Part shown: positions 19,890 to 29,231 of the stretch, in pieces
Layout of the letters: each line of letters begins with the position of its first letter
How positions within the stretch are numbered: the first letter of the stretch is position 1
From: Marinomonas gallaica
GTDB lineage: Bacteria; Pseudomonadota; Gammaproteobacteria; Pseudomonadales; Marinomonadaceae
Length of the DNA stretch: 64,000 bases
Direction of reading: 5' to 3'
NCBI RefSeq assembly: GCF_001639745.1
Contig: NZ_LTAX01000015.1
Span: 17,952 to 81,951, forward strand
Program-made: the position numbers and the translations under genes
The notes under the pieces: model-generated
What the model was told of the DNA's origin: nothing
Databases searched by the model: none
Seen by the model: only the letters and a program-made list of their open reading frames with translations

Positions 19890-20762
19890 TTATAACTGGG
19901 TGTTTCTTTGTGCCAACCAGGCTTGATAGTCCGGCAACATACTTTCATAACCCGAAATATAAGAGGGATAGTCTGGGCGCCATCCGAGCGTTTTCAGTGT
20001 CTGCCCGACGATACGCTTACCGCGGCTGGGTAAATAATCGGTAATGCTAACCGTATCTGGTAACGGTGGTGGTACCTGCAGACGTGCCGATAACCAAAGC
20101 TTCACTTCCCACATTGACGCGGGATGCCCGTCACTGGCAATGATATGAGCAGGTAATGTTTGATCTGCTAGCATGTGCTCACCTGTGATGCACAAGGCGC
20201 TCACCACATCGTCCCGATGAATACGATTGGTCCACTGGTTCAGCGACCAAGCCTCACCACGATGCACACCTTCGATTAGGCGATAGCGGCCAGGGCCATA
20301 AATACCGGAGCAACGCACGGCTGTGGCCGAGAAGTTCTCTACCAGTATGGCTTCGGCTTGTAGGATTTTCTCAGCCGTTGGTGATGCCGCGACGGCAGGG
20401 CTGGTGTCATCAATCCATTCACCTCGACTTTCGCCATAGACACTGGTGCTGGAGACAAAAATCACTTTGGGCGGTGTCGTTCGGCCTTTAAACCCGTCAA
20501 CAACGGCCTGAGCTGTGTCGACATAAGCAGCTTGATAAGCCTCTGCTGTGCGTCCTGAAGGTGTCATAATTAAATACACCAAGTCCGCCTCCGGCCAGTC
20601 CTTTGCCGACAGTGTCGTAATGTCTTGGGTGATGCCTTTGACTCCTTCCGGAAATGCAGTTCCAGAACGGCGAATGCCGGTTACCTCTGCCCCCTTCGCG
20701 ACGAAATGACGTGCCACCCCTTGTCCTAGGTCACCGCATCCTGCTATCAAAACCTTTGCCAT
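19890..20762 (-). CDS. NAD-dependent epimerase/dehydratase-like SDR protein (YeeZ-like)
   Basis: A 290-residue extended short-chain dehydrogenase. The Rossmann motif AGCGDLGQG near the N-terminus, VSSTSVYGE in the middle and an RIHRDDV segment match YeeZ-type proteins, whose substrate is unknown. The frame is open to 20777, but the ATG at 20762 follows GAGG at good spacing and begins directly with the Rossmann strand MAKVLIAG. It is divergent from oxyR with about 100 bp between starts, so OxyR could influence it; no clear OxyR site was found. Confidence 0.82.
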   Translation of the reverse strand: MAKVLIAGCGDLGQGVARHFVAKGAEVTGIRRSGTAFPEGVKGITQDITTLSAKDWPEADLVYLIMTPSGRTAEAYQAAYVDTAQAVVDGFKGRTTPPKVIFVSSTSVYGESRGEWIDDTSPAVAASPTAEKILQAEAILVENFSATAVRCSGIYGPGRYRLIEGVHRGEAWSLNQWTNRIHRDDVVSALCITGEHMLADQTLPAHIIASDGHPASMWEVKLWLSARLQVPPPLPDTVSITDYLPSRGKRIVGQTLKTLGWRPDYPSYISGYESMLPDYQAWLAQRNTQL

Positions 20763-20864
20763 AACACCCTCAATCATTGCAATAAAAGCGTATATACTCA
20801 GAAGCAGTACACTTTATCAAATTATGTATTATCATAGTTAATACCAATTATAAGGGTAATGACT

Positions 20865-21773
20865 ATGACGCTAACAGAACTCAAATACATCGTTATGCTA
20901 GCAGAAGAGAAACACTTTGGCCGAGCTGCAGAGCGCTGTCATGTGTCTCAGCCAACGCTCAGTGTAGCGGTTAAAAAGCTGGAAGACGAACTCGGTGCGG
21001 CCATTTTTGAGCGCAGTAAAAGCTCCGTGTACATTACCCCGCTGGGCGAACAAATCATCGGCCAAGCCAAACGCGTACTTGAGCAGGCTAGCATGATTAA
21101 AGAACTGGCGTCATCTGGCAAAAACCAGCTCAACGGGCCTCTTAAAGTCGGTGCGATTTATACGATCGCCCCCTACCTCTTTCCTTCCATGATTCCTGAA
21201 CTAAAACGCATTGCCGAAGGCATGCCATTGTCGATCGAGGAAGACCTTACCGAGAACTTGCGTCCCAAACTGCGTAACGGTGCGCTGGATGCGATCATTG
21301 TCGCTCTCCCTTTTCGTGAGCCCGACGTCGTCACTCGTCCCATCTACGAAGAAGAGTTTGTGGTGCTCATGCCAAAAGATCATCCATGGACTTCTCTAGA
21401 CCATATCAGCACCGATCAGTTGACGACGGACAATCTGTTACTGCTCGGTAAAGGTCACTGCTTCAGCGATCAAGTGATGGAAGCCTGTCCCTTGGTGGGC
21501 GAAGATGAATTAAACGATGGACATACCATTGTGAATGGCAGCTCACTGGAAACCATTCGTTATATGGTGTCTTCTGGTTTGGGGGTCACCGTGCTGCCTA
21601 AGTCGGCGGTCAGACATCTGGATGAAAATATGTTGGCCGTGCGTCCCTTTAAAAGCCCTGCGCCAAAACGTACCGTTGCTCTGGCATGGCGTGCCAGCTT
21701 TCCTCGCCCTAAGGCGATCGAATCCCTCAGTCAGTCCATTAAAGAGGCCTGTCAGAAATTGGATCTGGGATAA
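20865..21773 (+). CDS. oxyR: Hydrogen-peroxide-sensing regulator OxyR
   Basis: A 302-residue LysR-type regulator. The N-terminal HTH (FGRAAERCHVSQPTLS) is followed by the redox domain with the peroxidatic and resolving cysteines in GHCFSDQVMEAC. Counted from the ATG at 20865 these are Cys199 and Cys208, exactly as in E. coli OxyR. That, together with AAGGG placed 8 nt before 20865, favours this start over the ATG two codons earlier. It activates peroxide-defence genes after disulfide formation. recG begins 2 bp after its stop, an oxyR-recG operon as in Pseudomonas. Confidence 0.95.
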   Translation: MTLTELKYIVMLAEEKHFGRAAERCHVSQPTLSVAVKKLEDELGAAIFERSKSSVYITPLGEQIIGQAKRVLEQASMIKELASSGKNQLNGPLKVGAIYTIAPYLFPSMIPELKRIAEGMPLSIEEDLTENLRPKLRNGALDAIIVALPFREPDVVTRPIYEEEFVVLMPKDHPWTSLDHISTDQLTTDNLLLLGKGHCFSDQVMEACPLVGEDELNDGHTIVNGSSLETIRYMVSSGLGVTVLPKSAVRHLDENMLAVRPFKSPAPKRTVALAWRASFPRPKAIESLSQSIKEACQKLDLG

Positions 21774-21775
21774 CC

Positions 21776-23857
21776 ATGGTCGACACATTGGAAATGCAAG
21801 ACATCAAGGAGATCAAAGGTGTCGGACAAGCGATGGCAGACAAACTCGCCAAGCTAAACATCCACACCGTCCAAGATGCACTGTTTCATTTGCCCATTCG
21901 CTATCAAGATCGAACCAGTGTGGTGCCTATTGGGCAGCTAAGGTTTGGTGATGAAGCCGTGATTGAAGGCGAAGTCAGTGGCTGTGAAATAAAGATGGGT
22001 AAACGGCGCAGTTTAATCTGCCGATTGCGCGATCACTCAGGTTCCCTATGTCTGCGTTTTTTCCATTTTTCTGCGGCACAAAAAAAACAGTTGGAACAAT
22101 CGGGGCGTGTACGTTGCTTTGGCGAAATCCGGCGTGGCAGTACTGGGTTTGAGATCTACCATCCAGAATACAGCATTCTAAACGACGATGAGCCACACGA
22201 AGGCACCGACCAACTGACCCCAATCTACCCATTAACGGAAGGGGTTACTCAAACCAAGATACGCCAAATTTGTGAGCAAGCGTTAGAACGTCTAACACCA
22301 CACAATCTGCGCGAATGGTTACCGGATACCATGCGTCAGCAATTTAGTCTGCCGCCCCTGTCGGACGCGATACATTTTTTGCACCATCCTACCAAGGGTA
22401 CTGATTTAGAACAGCTTAAGCGTGGCGCTCACCCAGCGCAGTATCGTTTGTCATTCGAAGAGCTGATGGCACACCAACTGTCTTTAATCGGCAAACGCCA
22501 ATTGGCCAAACACGATGTCGCAGTCAAAGTACCGGATATGGGCGCGCTGGGGCAGCAACTGATTGAAGCTTTGCCGTTTTCGCCGACTGGCGCGCAACAA
22601 CGAGTGACCCAAGAAATCTTACAGGACCTCGGTACGGGCCATCCCATGCTGCGTTTAGTGCAAGGGGATGTGGGCTCAGGAAAAACACTGGTCGCTGCGC
22701 TTGCCGCCGCTGCCGTAGTCCAACAAGGCTATCAAGTGGCCGTCATGGCACCGACCGAAATTCTGGCCGAGCAACACTATATTAACTTCAAGCAATGGTT
22801 TGAGCCGCTTGGCATCGAGGTCGCTTGGATGATCGGCAAACTTAAAGGCAAACAGCGCGAAGCCGAGTTGGAGCGGATTGCCTCTGGCAGCGCAGGGGTT
22901 GTCGTGGGCACACATGCCCTATTCCAAGAAACCGTCGTGTTCAAAGGTCTGGCTCTGGCCATCATCGATGAACAACACCGTTTTGGTGTACATCAGCGCA
23001 TGGCCCTACGTGAGAAAGGCCTACAAGCAGGCTTCCAGCCCCATCAGATGATCATGACCGCCACACCGATTCCTCGTACGTTAGCCATGTCTGCGTACGC
23101 TGACTTAGACTGCTCGGTGATTGACGAGTTGCCACCTGGACGCACACCCGTAAATACCATCGTGGTCTCCGATCAACGCCGGGATGAAGTCATTCAGCGT
23201 GTGCAACATGCCTGTGCCGAAGGGAAACAAGCCTACTGGGTGTGTACGCTGATTGAAGAATCTGAAGCGTTACAATGCCAAGCCGCAGAAGACGCCGCTA
23301 TTTTATTGCAAGAGCATTTATCGGGGTTAACCATCGGGTTGGTTCATGGCCGACTCAAAGCACAAGAAAAAGCCGACATCATGGCGCGCTTTAAAGCTGG
23401 TAAGATTCAGCTTTTAGTCGCGACGACCGTGATCGAAGTCGGTGTCGACGTACCCAATGCAAGCTTGATGGTCATCGAAAACCCTGAACGCTTGGGGTTA
23501 GCTCAGCTACACCAATTGCGCGGGCGCGTGGGTCGAGGGCAAACCGCGAGCCATTGTGTGCTCTTGTATCACGCTCCTTTAGGTCAGCAGGGCAAAGCGC
23601 GCCTCTCAACCATGCGTGAAACCACCGATGGCTTTAAAATTGCTGAGAAAGACTTAGAGTTACGCGGACCGGGTGAGTTGCTTGGCTCACGTCAAACAGG
23701 GTTACTAGAGTTCAAAGTGGCCGACCTGCAACGCGATAAGTCTTTGCTAGACGATGTTCAGAAAGCCGCTGCGATTCTTTATCACCATTATCCGGAGCAT
23801 GTCTCACCTTTACTGTCTCGATGGTTGCCGCAGCACCAGCAATATCTCAACGTCTGA
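21776..23857 (+). CDS. recG: ATP-dependent DNA helicase RecG
   Basis: A 693-residue superfamily 2 helicase, the same length as E. coli RecG. The N-terminal wedge/OB domain (about 5-150) binds branched DNA. The motor has Walker A GDVGSGKT, the Walker B box DEQH followed by RFG, motif III TATPIPRT, and motif VI QLRGRVGRG. It reverses stalled replication forks and processes recombination intermediates. The start lies 2 bp after oxyR, so the two are probably cotranscribed. Confidence 0.97.
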   Translation: MVDTLEMQDIKEIKGVGQAMADKLAKLNIHTVQDALFHLPIRYQDRTSVVPIGQLRFGDEAVIEGEVSGCEIKMGKRRSLICRLRDHSGSLCLRFFHFSAAQKKQLEQSGRVRCFGEIRRGSTGFEIYHPEYSILNDDEPHEGTDQLTPIYPLTEGVTQTKIRQICEQALERLTPHNLREWLPDTMRQQFSLPPLSDAIHFLHHPTKGTDLEQLKRGAHPAQYRLSFEELMAHQLSLIGKRQLAKHDVAVKVPDMGALGQQLIEALPFSPTGAQQRVTQEILQDLGTGHPMLRLVQGDVGSGKTLVAALAAAAVVQQGYQVAVMAPTEILAEQHYINFKQWFEPLGIEVAWMIGKLKGKQREAELERIASGSAGVVVGTHALFQETVVFKGLALAIIDEQHRFGVHQRMALREKGLQAGFQPHQMIMTATPIPRTLAMSAYADLDCSVIDELPPGRTPVNTIVVSDQRRDEVIQRVQHACAEGKQAYWVCTLIEESEALQCQAAEDAAILLQEHLSGLTIGLVHGRLKAQEKADIMARFKAGKIQLLVATTVIEVGVDVPNASLMVIENPERLGLAQLHQLRGRVGRGQTASHCVLLYHAPLGQQGKARLSTMRETTDGFKIAEKDLELRGPGELLGSRQTGLLEFKVADLQRDKSLLDDVQKAAAILYHHYPEHVSPLLSRWLPQHQQYLNV

Positions 23858-23958
23858 TCATAATTCGTAAAGTTAGTGTTGGTTTTTTAACCTAGTTGTC
23901 ACATGATGACTGAAAGATACTCAACTGCGCTATCATAAGGACATAAGAGGAATCGCCT

Positions 23959-24675
23959 GTGACGACTAACAATGAATTATCCAGAGACATCGCCTTCTCT
24001 GGCCACTACAGTTACAAGATCCAAGACGACCGCGTCATCCTTTGCATCTCACAGATTACCAACCATCGTCCGCTTGACAACATTAGCGGTACGCTAGCGA
24101 TTGAGCTTAAAGGTTATCATCAGGACGGCCACTATCTGGTGCTGGCCAGTACTACGATAGGGCAGCTGACAGGCCAGCATTTGCTAGCCGATTGTCACTA
24201 TGACCTAGTCTTCCAAATGCCACCAGCAGGGTCATGGCAACTCGCTCTAGAAGTCCATGAATGGGAGGGTGAGCAGTACGTTTTAATGGACCAGCAGTTC
24301 TTCGAACAGCCTTATTACATCCCCGATGCAGTACCTTGCTCTGCTGAGGAAGGCCCCTCAGCCGCCACCGCTGCGCTAAAAGAAGAAATTCCGTTAACTG
24401 ACGCACCCGTTGATCAGATAAACACCAAGGGCGAAAGCAAACCAGCTATCCCCAAAGCGTCGAAAAAACCAAAAACGTCCACTGAGAAAAAAGCCAAAGC
24501 CAGCATAAATAAAAGCTCTCAAGAAGAACTACTGCGCGTTAAAGGGATTCCGAAAAAGGTAGTGAACGAGATGATTGAACAACGCCCTTTCTCATCATGG
24601 GAAGCCGTGCTACTAATCAAAGGCATGGGGCCAAAACTACTAAAAAAGCTACGCGATGGTTTAAAGCTAAACTAA
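23959..24675 (+). CDS. Helix-hairpin-helix domain protein with unknown beta-rich N-terminus
   Basis: A 238-residue protein I do not recognise as a named family. Residues 1-135 look like a soluble beta-sandwich-like region (alternating hydrophobic strands). Residues 136-175 form a Lys/Ala/Ser/Pro-rich linker, and 176-238 a ComEA-like tandem helix-hairpin-helix (EELLRVKGIPKKVV and LLIKGMGPKLLKKLRDG) that normally binds DNA non-specifically. There is no signal peptide. The start is GTG at 23959 preceded by AGAGGAA. It lies about 100 bp after recG and ends in its own terminator. A DNA-associated role is inferred only from the HhH. Confidence 0.75.
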   Translation: MTTNNELSRDIAFSGHYSYKIQDDRVILCISQITNHRPLDNISGTLAIELKGYHQDGHYLVLASTTIGQLTGQHLLADCHYDLVFQMPPAGSWQLALEVHEWEGEQYVLMDQQFFEQPYYIPDAVPCSAEEGPSAATAALKEEIPLTDAPVDQINTKGESKPAIPKASKKPKTSTEKKAKASINKSSQEELLRVKGIPKKVVNEMIEQRPFSSWEAVLLIKGMGPKLLKKLRDGLKLN

Positions 24676-24693
24676 GCGGATAGCCATAAACAA

Positions 24694-24717
24694 AAAACCA
24701 CGCTAAAGCGTGGTTTT
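24694..24717 (+). terminator. Terminator after the HhH protein gene
   Basis: A perfect 11-bp stem (24694-24704 with 24707-24717) ending in TTTT, with A residues on the opposite arm. It lies between convergent genes and probably works in both directions. Confidence 0.85.
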
Positions 24718-24743
24718 GAATACGAAGCAACGCAGTTTGGATG

Positions 24744-25220
24744 CTAGGAAATTTGCACCACGGTTGTGTTTTTAACCTCTTCCATGGCCACGTAAGTGCG
24801 CGACTCCCTTACATGCGGTAATGTCAGCAAGGTCTCACCTAGTAAGTGGCGATACGAATCCATATTCGATACTCGCGCCTTCAATAGATACTCAAAGTCA
24901 CCGGCGATCAAGTGGCACTCCAGAACTTCTGGAATCTCAGACACCGCCTCCTTAAATTCATTGAAGCCTTCGGGAGACGTTGTTTTCAAACGAATCTCCA
25001 CAAACACTAGCAAGCCAGCGTCCACTTTACGCGGATCCACTAGCGCGCAATAACCAGTAATGTAGCCATTACGTTCCAGCCGACGTACTCGTTCTAAGCA
25101 AGGTGTCGCACTCAAACCAACACGACTAGCAAGCTCAACATTCGATAAGCGTCCATTAATTTGCAGCTCGCGCAGGATCTTCTTATCCAACCTGTCCAAA
25201 GGCTTTGCAGACGTTTCCAT
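24744..25220 (-). CDS. lrp: Leucine-responsive regulatory protein (Lrp/AsnC family)
   Basis: A 158-residue regulator. The N-terminal HTH (about 10-60, NVELASRVGLSATPCLERV) is followed by the RAM ligand-binding domain (about 70-155). Similarity to global Lrp is strong by eye (LDRLDKKILRELQ, CHLIAGDFEYLLKARV), so Lrp rather than a local AsnC regulator is likely. The ATG at 25220 is preferred over the TTG three bases upstream. It is divergent from the aapJQMP operon across a 570-bp region and could regulate amino-acid uptake. Confidence 0.88.
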   Translation of the reverse strand: METSAKPLDRLDKKILRELQINGRLSNVELASRVGLSATPCLERVRRLERNGYITGYCALVDPRKVDAGLLVFVEIRLKTTSPEGFNEFKEAVSEIPEVLECHLIAGDFEYLLKARVSNMDSYRHLLGETLLTLPHVRESRTYVAMEEVKNTTVVQIS

Positions 25221-25414
25221 CAATATGAGTCTCTCCGAAGGTAACTGTCATTTAATTTAGCGCGATTCTACCACGGGGCAAATAGCTTAGGAAAAATTAA
25301 CCCATTAACTCCCTTCAAAAACTAACCAACATTCCTTACATCATCACACTCTAACACCGCACCAAATGAAAACCAAAAGAATCAAGTAGCACCACCCCAG
25401 TACAGAAAGCGTCA

Positions 25415-25490
25415 TTTTGTGCATTTATCCAACAGAAACTAAGCGTTTTCTGCATCAATAATGTGCAAATATTATTTATTATGCACAAAA
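25415..25490. promoter_or_regulatory. Spaced inverted repeat upstream of aapJ
   Basis: TTTTGTGCAT at 25415-25424 is exactly the reverse complement of ATGCACAAAA at 25481-25490, and a further TGTGCA lies at 25462-25467. The TGCAC core resembles NtrC half-sites (family knowledge), which would suit the nearby sigma-54 promoter. Binding is not demonstrated. Confidence 0.45.
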
Positions 25491-25597
25491 CCTTCTCATT
25501 ATAGCCAAAAACTATTAATAGAAAATAACTAATTCTCCTATATTAATCACAGACATCAAAAAAAGGAAAAAAGTAGCATGAACCTAGTGATTTAGCC

Positions 25598-25615
25598 TTG
25601 ACGAGAGGGGGTCAA
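25598..25615. promoter_or_regulatory. Candidate enhancer-binding palindrome
   Basis: TTGAC-N8-GTCAA lies about 80 bp upstream of the sigma-54-type promoter, a usual position for bacterial enhancer-binding-protein sites. The cognate activator is unknown. Confidence 0.4.
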
Positions 25616-25695
25616 CAGTAATTCTATAAGGTAGTTCCGTGCTATTTCAGAAGATTGCACTAGACTAGAGAAACAACAAAAACAATTAATAATGT

Positions 25696-25711
25696 TGGCA
25701 AGAAATTTGCT
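25696..25711 (+). promoter_or_regulatory. Sigma-54 (RpoN) -24/-12 promoter of aapJQMP
   Basis: TGGCAAGAAATTTGCT matches the consensus TGGCACG-N4-TTGCW at every defined position except one, with the required 10 bp between GG and GC. It lies 80 bp before the aapJ start on the coding strand. Nitrogen-controlled or amino-acid-responsive transcription is implied. Confidence 0.8.
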
Positions 25712-25791
25712 TTGAAGCTTTAGTGAAAGAATATTCAAAGATGAATCCATTTTTGCACACATAACAACTAGTAATGCCTGGAGGCAAAATC

Positions 25792-26814
25792 ATGAAATCG
25801 AACGTTGGGAAAATTCTATCTACCGCTGCGATTGCTGCGACAATCAGCACTGGTGCCGCGGCAGCAACATTGGACGATGTGAAAGCAAAAGGTTTTATCC
25901 AATGTGGGGTAAGTACAGGTGTACCTGGGTTTTCAAATGCAGACAGTACCGGCAAATGGTCGGGTATTGACGTTGATGCTTGTCGCGCCGTTTCCGCCGC
26001 AATTTTTGGTGATGCAGACAAAGTAAAATACACACCTCTTTCAGCCAAAGAACGTTTTACTGCGCTTCAATCTGGCGAAATCGATATCTTGTCGCGTAAC
26101 ACAACATGGACTTACACCCGTGATGCGTCTCTTGGTTTAGACTTCACAACGACAAACTTTTATGACGGCCAAGGTTTCATGGTACGTAAAGACTTGGGTG
26201 TAGAGAAGGCAATGGAGCTTGACGGTGCAACGGTTTGTACTGAGCAAGGTACAACAACCGAGCTAAACATGGCAGATTTCTTCCGTAAACACAACATGGA
26301 TTATGTGCCAGTTGTTGTACAGAAAGCGGATGAAGCATTATCTGCTTACGCCTCTGGTCGTTGTGACGTATACACAACCGACAAATCTGGTCTTGCCGCG
26401 CATCGCTCGAAACTATCGGATCCAAGCGCGCATATGATCCTTCCTGAGACTATTTCCAAAGAGCCACTTGGCCCTGTTGTTCGTCACGGTGATAACCAAT
26501 GGAAAGACATCGTCACTTGGACACTGTTCGTACAAATCAACGCTGAAGAGATGGGCATTAGCTCTAAAAACGTTGCCAAAATCAAAGCAGAATCTACTGA
26601 TCCGGGCATTCGCCGTCTAGTCGGTGCCGAAGGTAAAATGGGCGAAGCACTTGGCCTAAGTTCTGACTGGGCTTACAACATCATCGCTGAAGTGGGTAAC
26701 TACGGCGAAGTCTTTGAACGTAATGTTGGTCCTGACACTCGCGTTGGTCTACCACGTGGTGTTAACAATCTATGGACTGAAGGCGGTGTACTATACGCGC
26801 CACCAGTACGTTAA
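25792..26814 (+). CDS. aapJ: General L-amino-acid ABC transporter, periplasmic binding protein
   Basis: A 340-residue family 3 solute-binding protein with a signal peptide (cleavage near AAAA, about residue 24). The mature protein starts TLDDVKAKGFIQCGV and contains GKWSGIDVDACRAVSAA, a signature of the AapJ/BztA group that binds many L-amino acids. The frame is open to 25774, but the ATG at 25792 follows a perfect GGAGG at 7 nt. It is the first gene of aapJQMP and lies under the sigma-54-type promoter. Confidence 0.93.
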   Translation: MKSNVGKILSTAAIAATISTGAAAATLDDVKAKGFIQCGVSTGVPGFSNADSTGKWSGIDVDACRAVSAAIFGDADKVKYTPLSAKERFTALQSGEIDILSRNTTWTYTRDASLGLDFTTTNFYDGQGFMVRKDLGVEKAMELDGATVCTEQGTTTELNMADFFRKHNMDYVPVVVQKADEALSAYASGRCDVYTTDKSGLAAHRSKLSDPSAHMILPETISKEPLGPVVRHGDNQWKDIVTWTLFVQINAEEMGISSKNVAKIKAESTDPGIRRLVGAEGKMGEALGLSSDWAYNIIAEVGNYGEVFERNVGPDTRVGLPRGVNNLWTEGGVLYAPPVR

Positions 26815-26924
26815 TACGTACATTCTTCCCTGACCTACCCTAGGGACAAATCCCAGCGGCAACACGCCGCTGGGAACCTCCCATCTGAACATCTATCTGA
26901 CGAGCATTGATTGCCTGAACCAAG

Positions 26925-28097
26925 ATGAGCGAAAAAACTACAACGAACACGAGCTTTTTTAACGATGCGGGTAATCGCGCCCTGTTGTTTCAAGTGGTTC
27001 TTCTTACTGCCGTGGTCGCTATTGGTTATTATCTTTTTCATAACCTACAAGCAAACTTACAAAACCAAGGCATATCGACAGGCTTCGCGTTCTTAAATGA
27101 ACCTGCGGGCTTTCCGATCCTAATTCACCTAATTGAATATACAGAAGCAGGCACCTACGGACGTGCATTCTTAGTTGCCCTCATTAATACGATGCTGATC
27201 TCTTTCATCGGGATTGTATTAGCCACCATTATCGGTGTGATCATGGGCTTAGCGCGATTGTCGCAAAACTGGCTCGTCGCACGACTGGCCACGGTTTACA
27301 TCGAAACGCTGCGAAACATCCCATTACTGTTGCAAATGTTCTTTTGGTATTTTGCCGTATTAGCGGCATTACCCCACCCACGTGACAGCATTATTTTCGG
27401 CGATTTTTTCCTTAACAAGCGAGGGATTTACTCGCCTAATCCTATTTTTCAAGATGGCTTCGGCGTCGTTATTTTTGGCTTCTTAGCCTGTGTCGTCGCG
27501 TCGATCGCCTTAATAATTTGGGCGAAAAAGCGTCAAACACGTACTGGGTTATGGTTTCCTGCTTATTGGACGTCCTGCGGCATTATTGTATTCGGTACGA
27601 TCGCCTGTTACTTCTTAGCAGGCGCACCGGTTACCTTTGATTTGCCCGAAGCAAGTCGCTTTAACGTAAAGGGCGGTATGGTATTGGTACCAGAATTCGT
27701 TGCGGTATTAGTCGCTTTATCGACCTATACAGGTGCGTTTATCGCCGAGATCGTTCGTGCTGGTATTCTGTCTGTCAGCTGGGGACAAACCGAGGCAGCG
27801 CGTTCATTAGGAATGCGAGACAGTATCACTCAACGCCTCATCGTCTTACCACAAGCGTTGCGCGTTATCATTCCGCCTTTAACTAGCCAATATCTAAACT
27901 TAGCAAAAAACTCATCCCTGGGGGCCGCAATCGCTTACCCAGAGCTAGTCGCCGTGGTAATGGGAACGACGCTTAACCAAACTGGCCAAGCAATCGAGAC
28001 CATTGGATTGTGTATGTTGGTTTACGGCTCTCTAAGTTTGTCCATTTCATTCTTTATGAATTGGTACAACAAGAAAATGTCTTTGGTAGAGCGCTAG
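26925..28097 (+). CDS. aapQ: General L-amino-acid ABC transporter permease AapQ
   Basis: A 390-residue inner-membrane permease. An N-terminal helix pair and long periplasmic segment precede a HisM-type domain. The EAA loop SWGQTEAARSLGM at about 285-297 contacts the ATPase. The size and the long insert are typical of AapQ/BztB rather than of shorter polar amino-acid permeases. It lies 110 bp after aapJ and 9 bp before aapM. Confidence 0.93.
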   Translation: MSEKTTTNTSFFNDAGNRALLFQVVLLTAVVAIGYYLFHNLQANLQNQGISTGFAFLNEPAGFPILIHLIEYTEAGTYGRAFLVALINTMLISFIGIVLATIIGVIMGLARLSQNWLVARLATVYIETLRNIPLLLQMFFWYFAVLAALPHPRDSIIFGDFFLNKRGIYSPNPIFQDGFGVVIFGFLACVVASIALIIWAKKRQTRTGLWFPAYWTSCGIIVFGTIACYFLAGAPVTFDLPEASRFNVKGGMVLVPEFVAVLVALSTYTGAFIAEIVRAGILSVSWGQTEAARSLGMRDSITQRLIVLPQALRVIIPPLTSQYLNLAKNSSLGAAIAYPELVAVVMGTTLNQTGQAIETIGLCMLVYGSLSLSISFFMNWYNKKMSLVER

Positions 28098-28106
28098 GAG
28101 AAACAT

Positions 28107-29207
28107 ATGGCAATTGAATTTAAACCCTCCCCAAGCCTGCCACCACCGAGTAATGCGGTCGGTGCGGTTGCTTGGGTACGCAAAAACTTTTTCTCTTCTC
28201 CGCTGAATATTTTTCTTACCGTATTTAGCTTTTACATCCTGTATCTGTTGGTTCCTCCTACCATTGAATGGGCATTTTTAGATGCGACATGGAGTGGCGA
28301 AAACAAAGATGCTTGTACCGCAGGTGGTGCATGTTGGGCGTTTATCGTCGCCTATTTCGATCAGTTTATGTACGGGCTATATCCACAAACAGAGTACTGG
28401 CGCATTAACCTAGCGGCTATTCTACTCGCCTTGTTAATTGGCATGTATGCCATCAAGGCCATCAATAAACTGATCTTGTCGATTGCAGTCTTGGTCGTCT
28501 ACCCAGTTGTGGCCTACTTCCTATTCGCCGGCGGTATTTTAGGCTTAGAAGTCGTTGAAACGTCTCTTTGGGGCGGTTTATTTCTAACGACTCTGTTAGG
28601 GGTTGTCGGAATTGTGGCCTCTTTGCCTTTAGGTGTTGTGCTCGCCTTAGGGCGTCGTTCCAACATGCCCATCGTTAAATCCGTTTGTGTGGTATTCATT
28701 GAAACCGTTCGTGCGGTACCACTGATCACGATTTTGTTCATGGCATCAGTGATGATTCCGCTGTTTCTACCGGATGGCTTGAACTTCAATAAGCTATTGC
28801 GCGTGTTGATTGGTATCACCCTATTCTCAGCAGCTTATATGGCCGAGGTTATCCGTGGTGGCCTGCAGGCTATTCCAAAAGGTCAATACGAAGCAGCTGA
28901 CGCGATGGGGTTAACCTATTGGCAATCCATGCTGCTCGTGATCCTACCGCAAGCACTGAAGCTGGTGATTCCGGGAATCGTAAACACGTTCATTGGTTTG
29001 TTTAAAGACACCACACTGGTCTACATCGTGGGTATGTTTGATCTACTGGGTCGTATTCAATCCGCCACTCACGATGGTGATTGGCTAGGTACCACCACAG
29101 AAGGCTATGCCTTCGCTGGCTTTATTTATTGGGCTATCTGCTTCGGTATGTCCCGCTACTCGATGGCGGTTGAGCGTAAGTTAGATACCGGACACAAGCG
29201 GAATTAA
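28107..29207 (+). CDS. aapM: General L-amino-acid ABC transporter permease AapM
   Basis: A 366-residue partner permease with several N-terminal helices, a periplasmic loop containing the two cysteines of DACTAGGAC, and a C-terminal HisM-type domain with an EAA loop (PKGQYEAADAMGL). It forms the heterodimeric channel with AapQ. The start follows AGGAG at close spacing, 9 bp after aapQ. Confidence 0.93.
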   Translation: MAIEFKPSPSLPPPSNAVGAVAWVRKNFFSSPLNIFLTVFSFYILYLLVPPTIEWAFLDATWSGENKDACTAGGACWAFIVAYFDQFMYGLYPQTEYWRINLAAILLALLIGMYAIKAINKLILSIAVLVVYPVVAYFLFAGGILGLEVVETSLWGGLFLTTLLGVVGIVASLPLGVVLALGRRSNMPIVKSVCVVFIETVRAVPLITILFMASVMIPLFLPDGLNFNKLLRVLIGITLFSAAYMAEVIRGGLQAIPKGQYEAADAMGLTYWQSMLLVILPQALKLVIPGIVNTFIGLFKDTTLVYIVGMFDLLGRIQSATHDGDWLGTTTEGYAFAGFIYWAICFGMSRYSMAVERKLDTGHKRN

Positions 29208-29231
29208 TAAGAGAATTTGAGGCCTTACAAT

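Larger units (their letters stand above)
25221..25791. other. Long divergent regulatory region between lrp and aapJ
   Basis: An A/T-rich, non-coding 570-bp region. It contains a sigma-54-type promoter (25696-25711), a hyphenated palindrome TTGAC-N8-GTCAA (25598-25615), widely spaced inverted arms (25415-25424 and 25481-25490) and several TGTGCA/TGCACA half-sites. No convincing gene is present. Confidence 0.75.

Noticed and set aside
20763..20864. OxyR autoregulatory site between the SDR gene and oxyR
   Set aside because: The ATAG/CTAT-type spacing could not be matched convincingly in this A/T-rich stretch.
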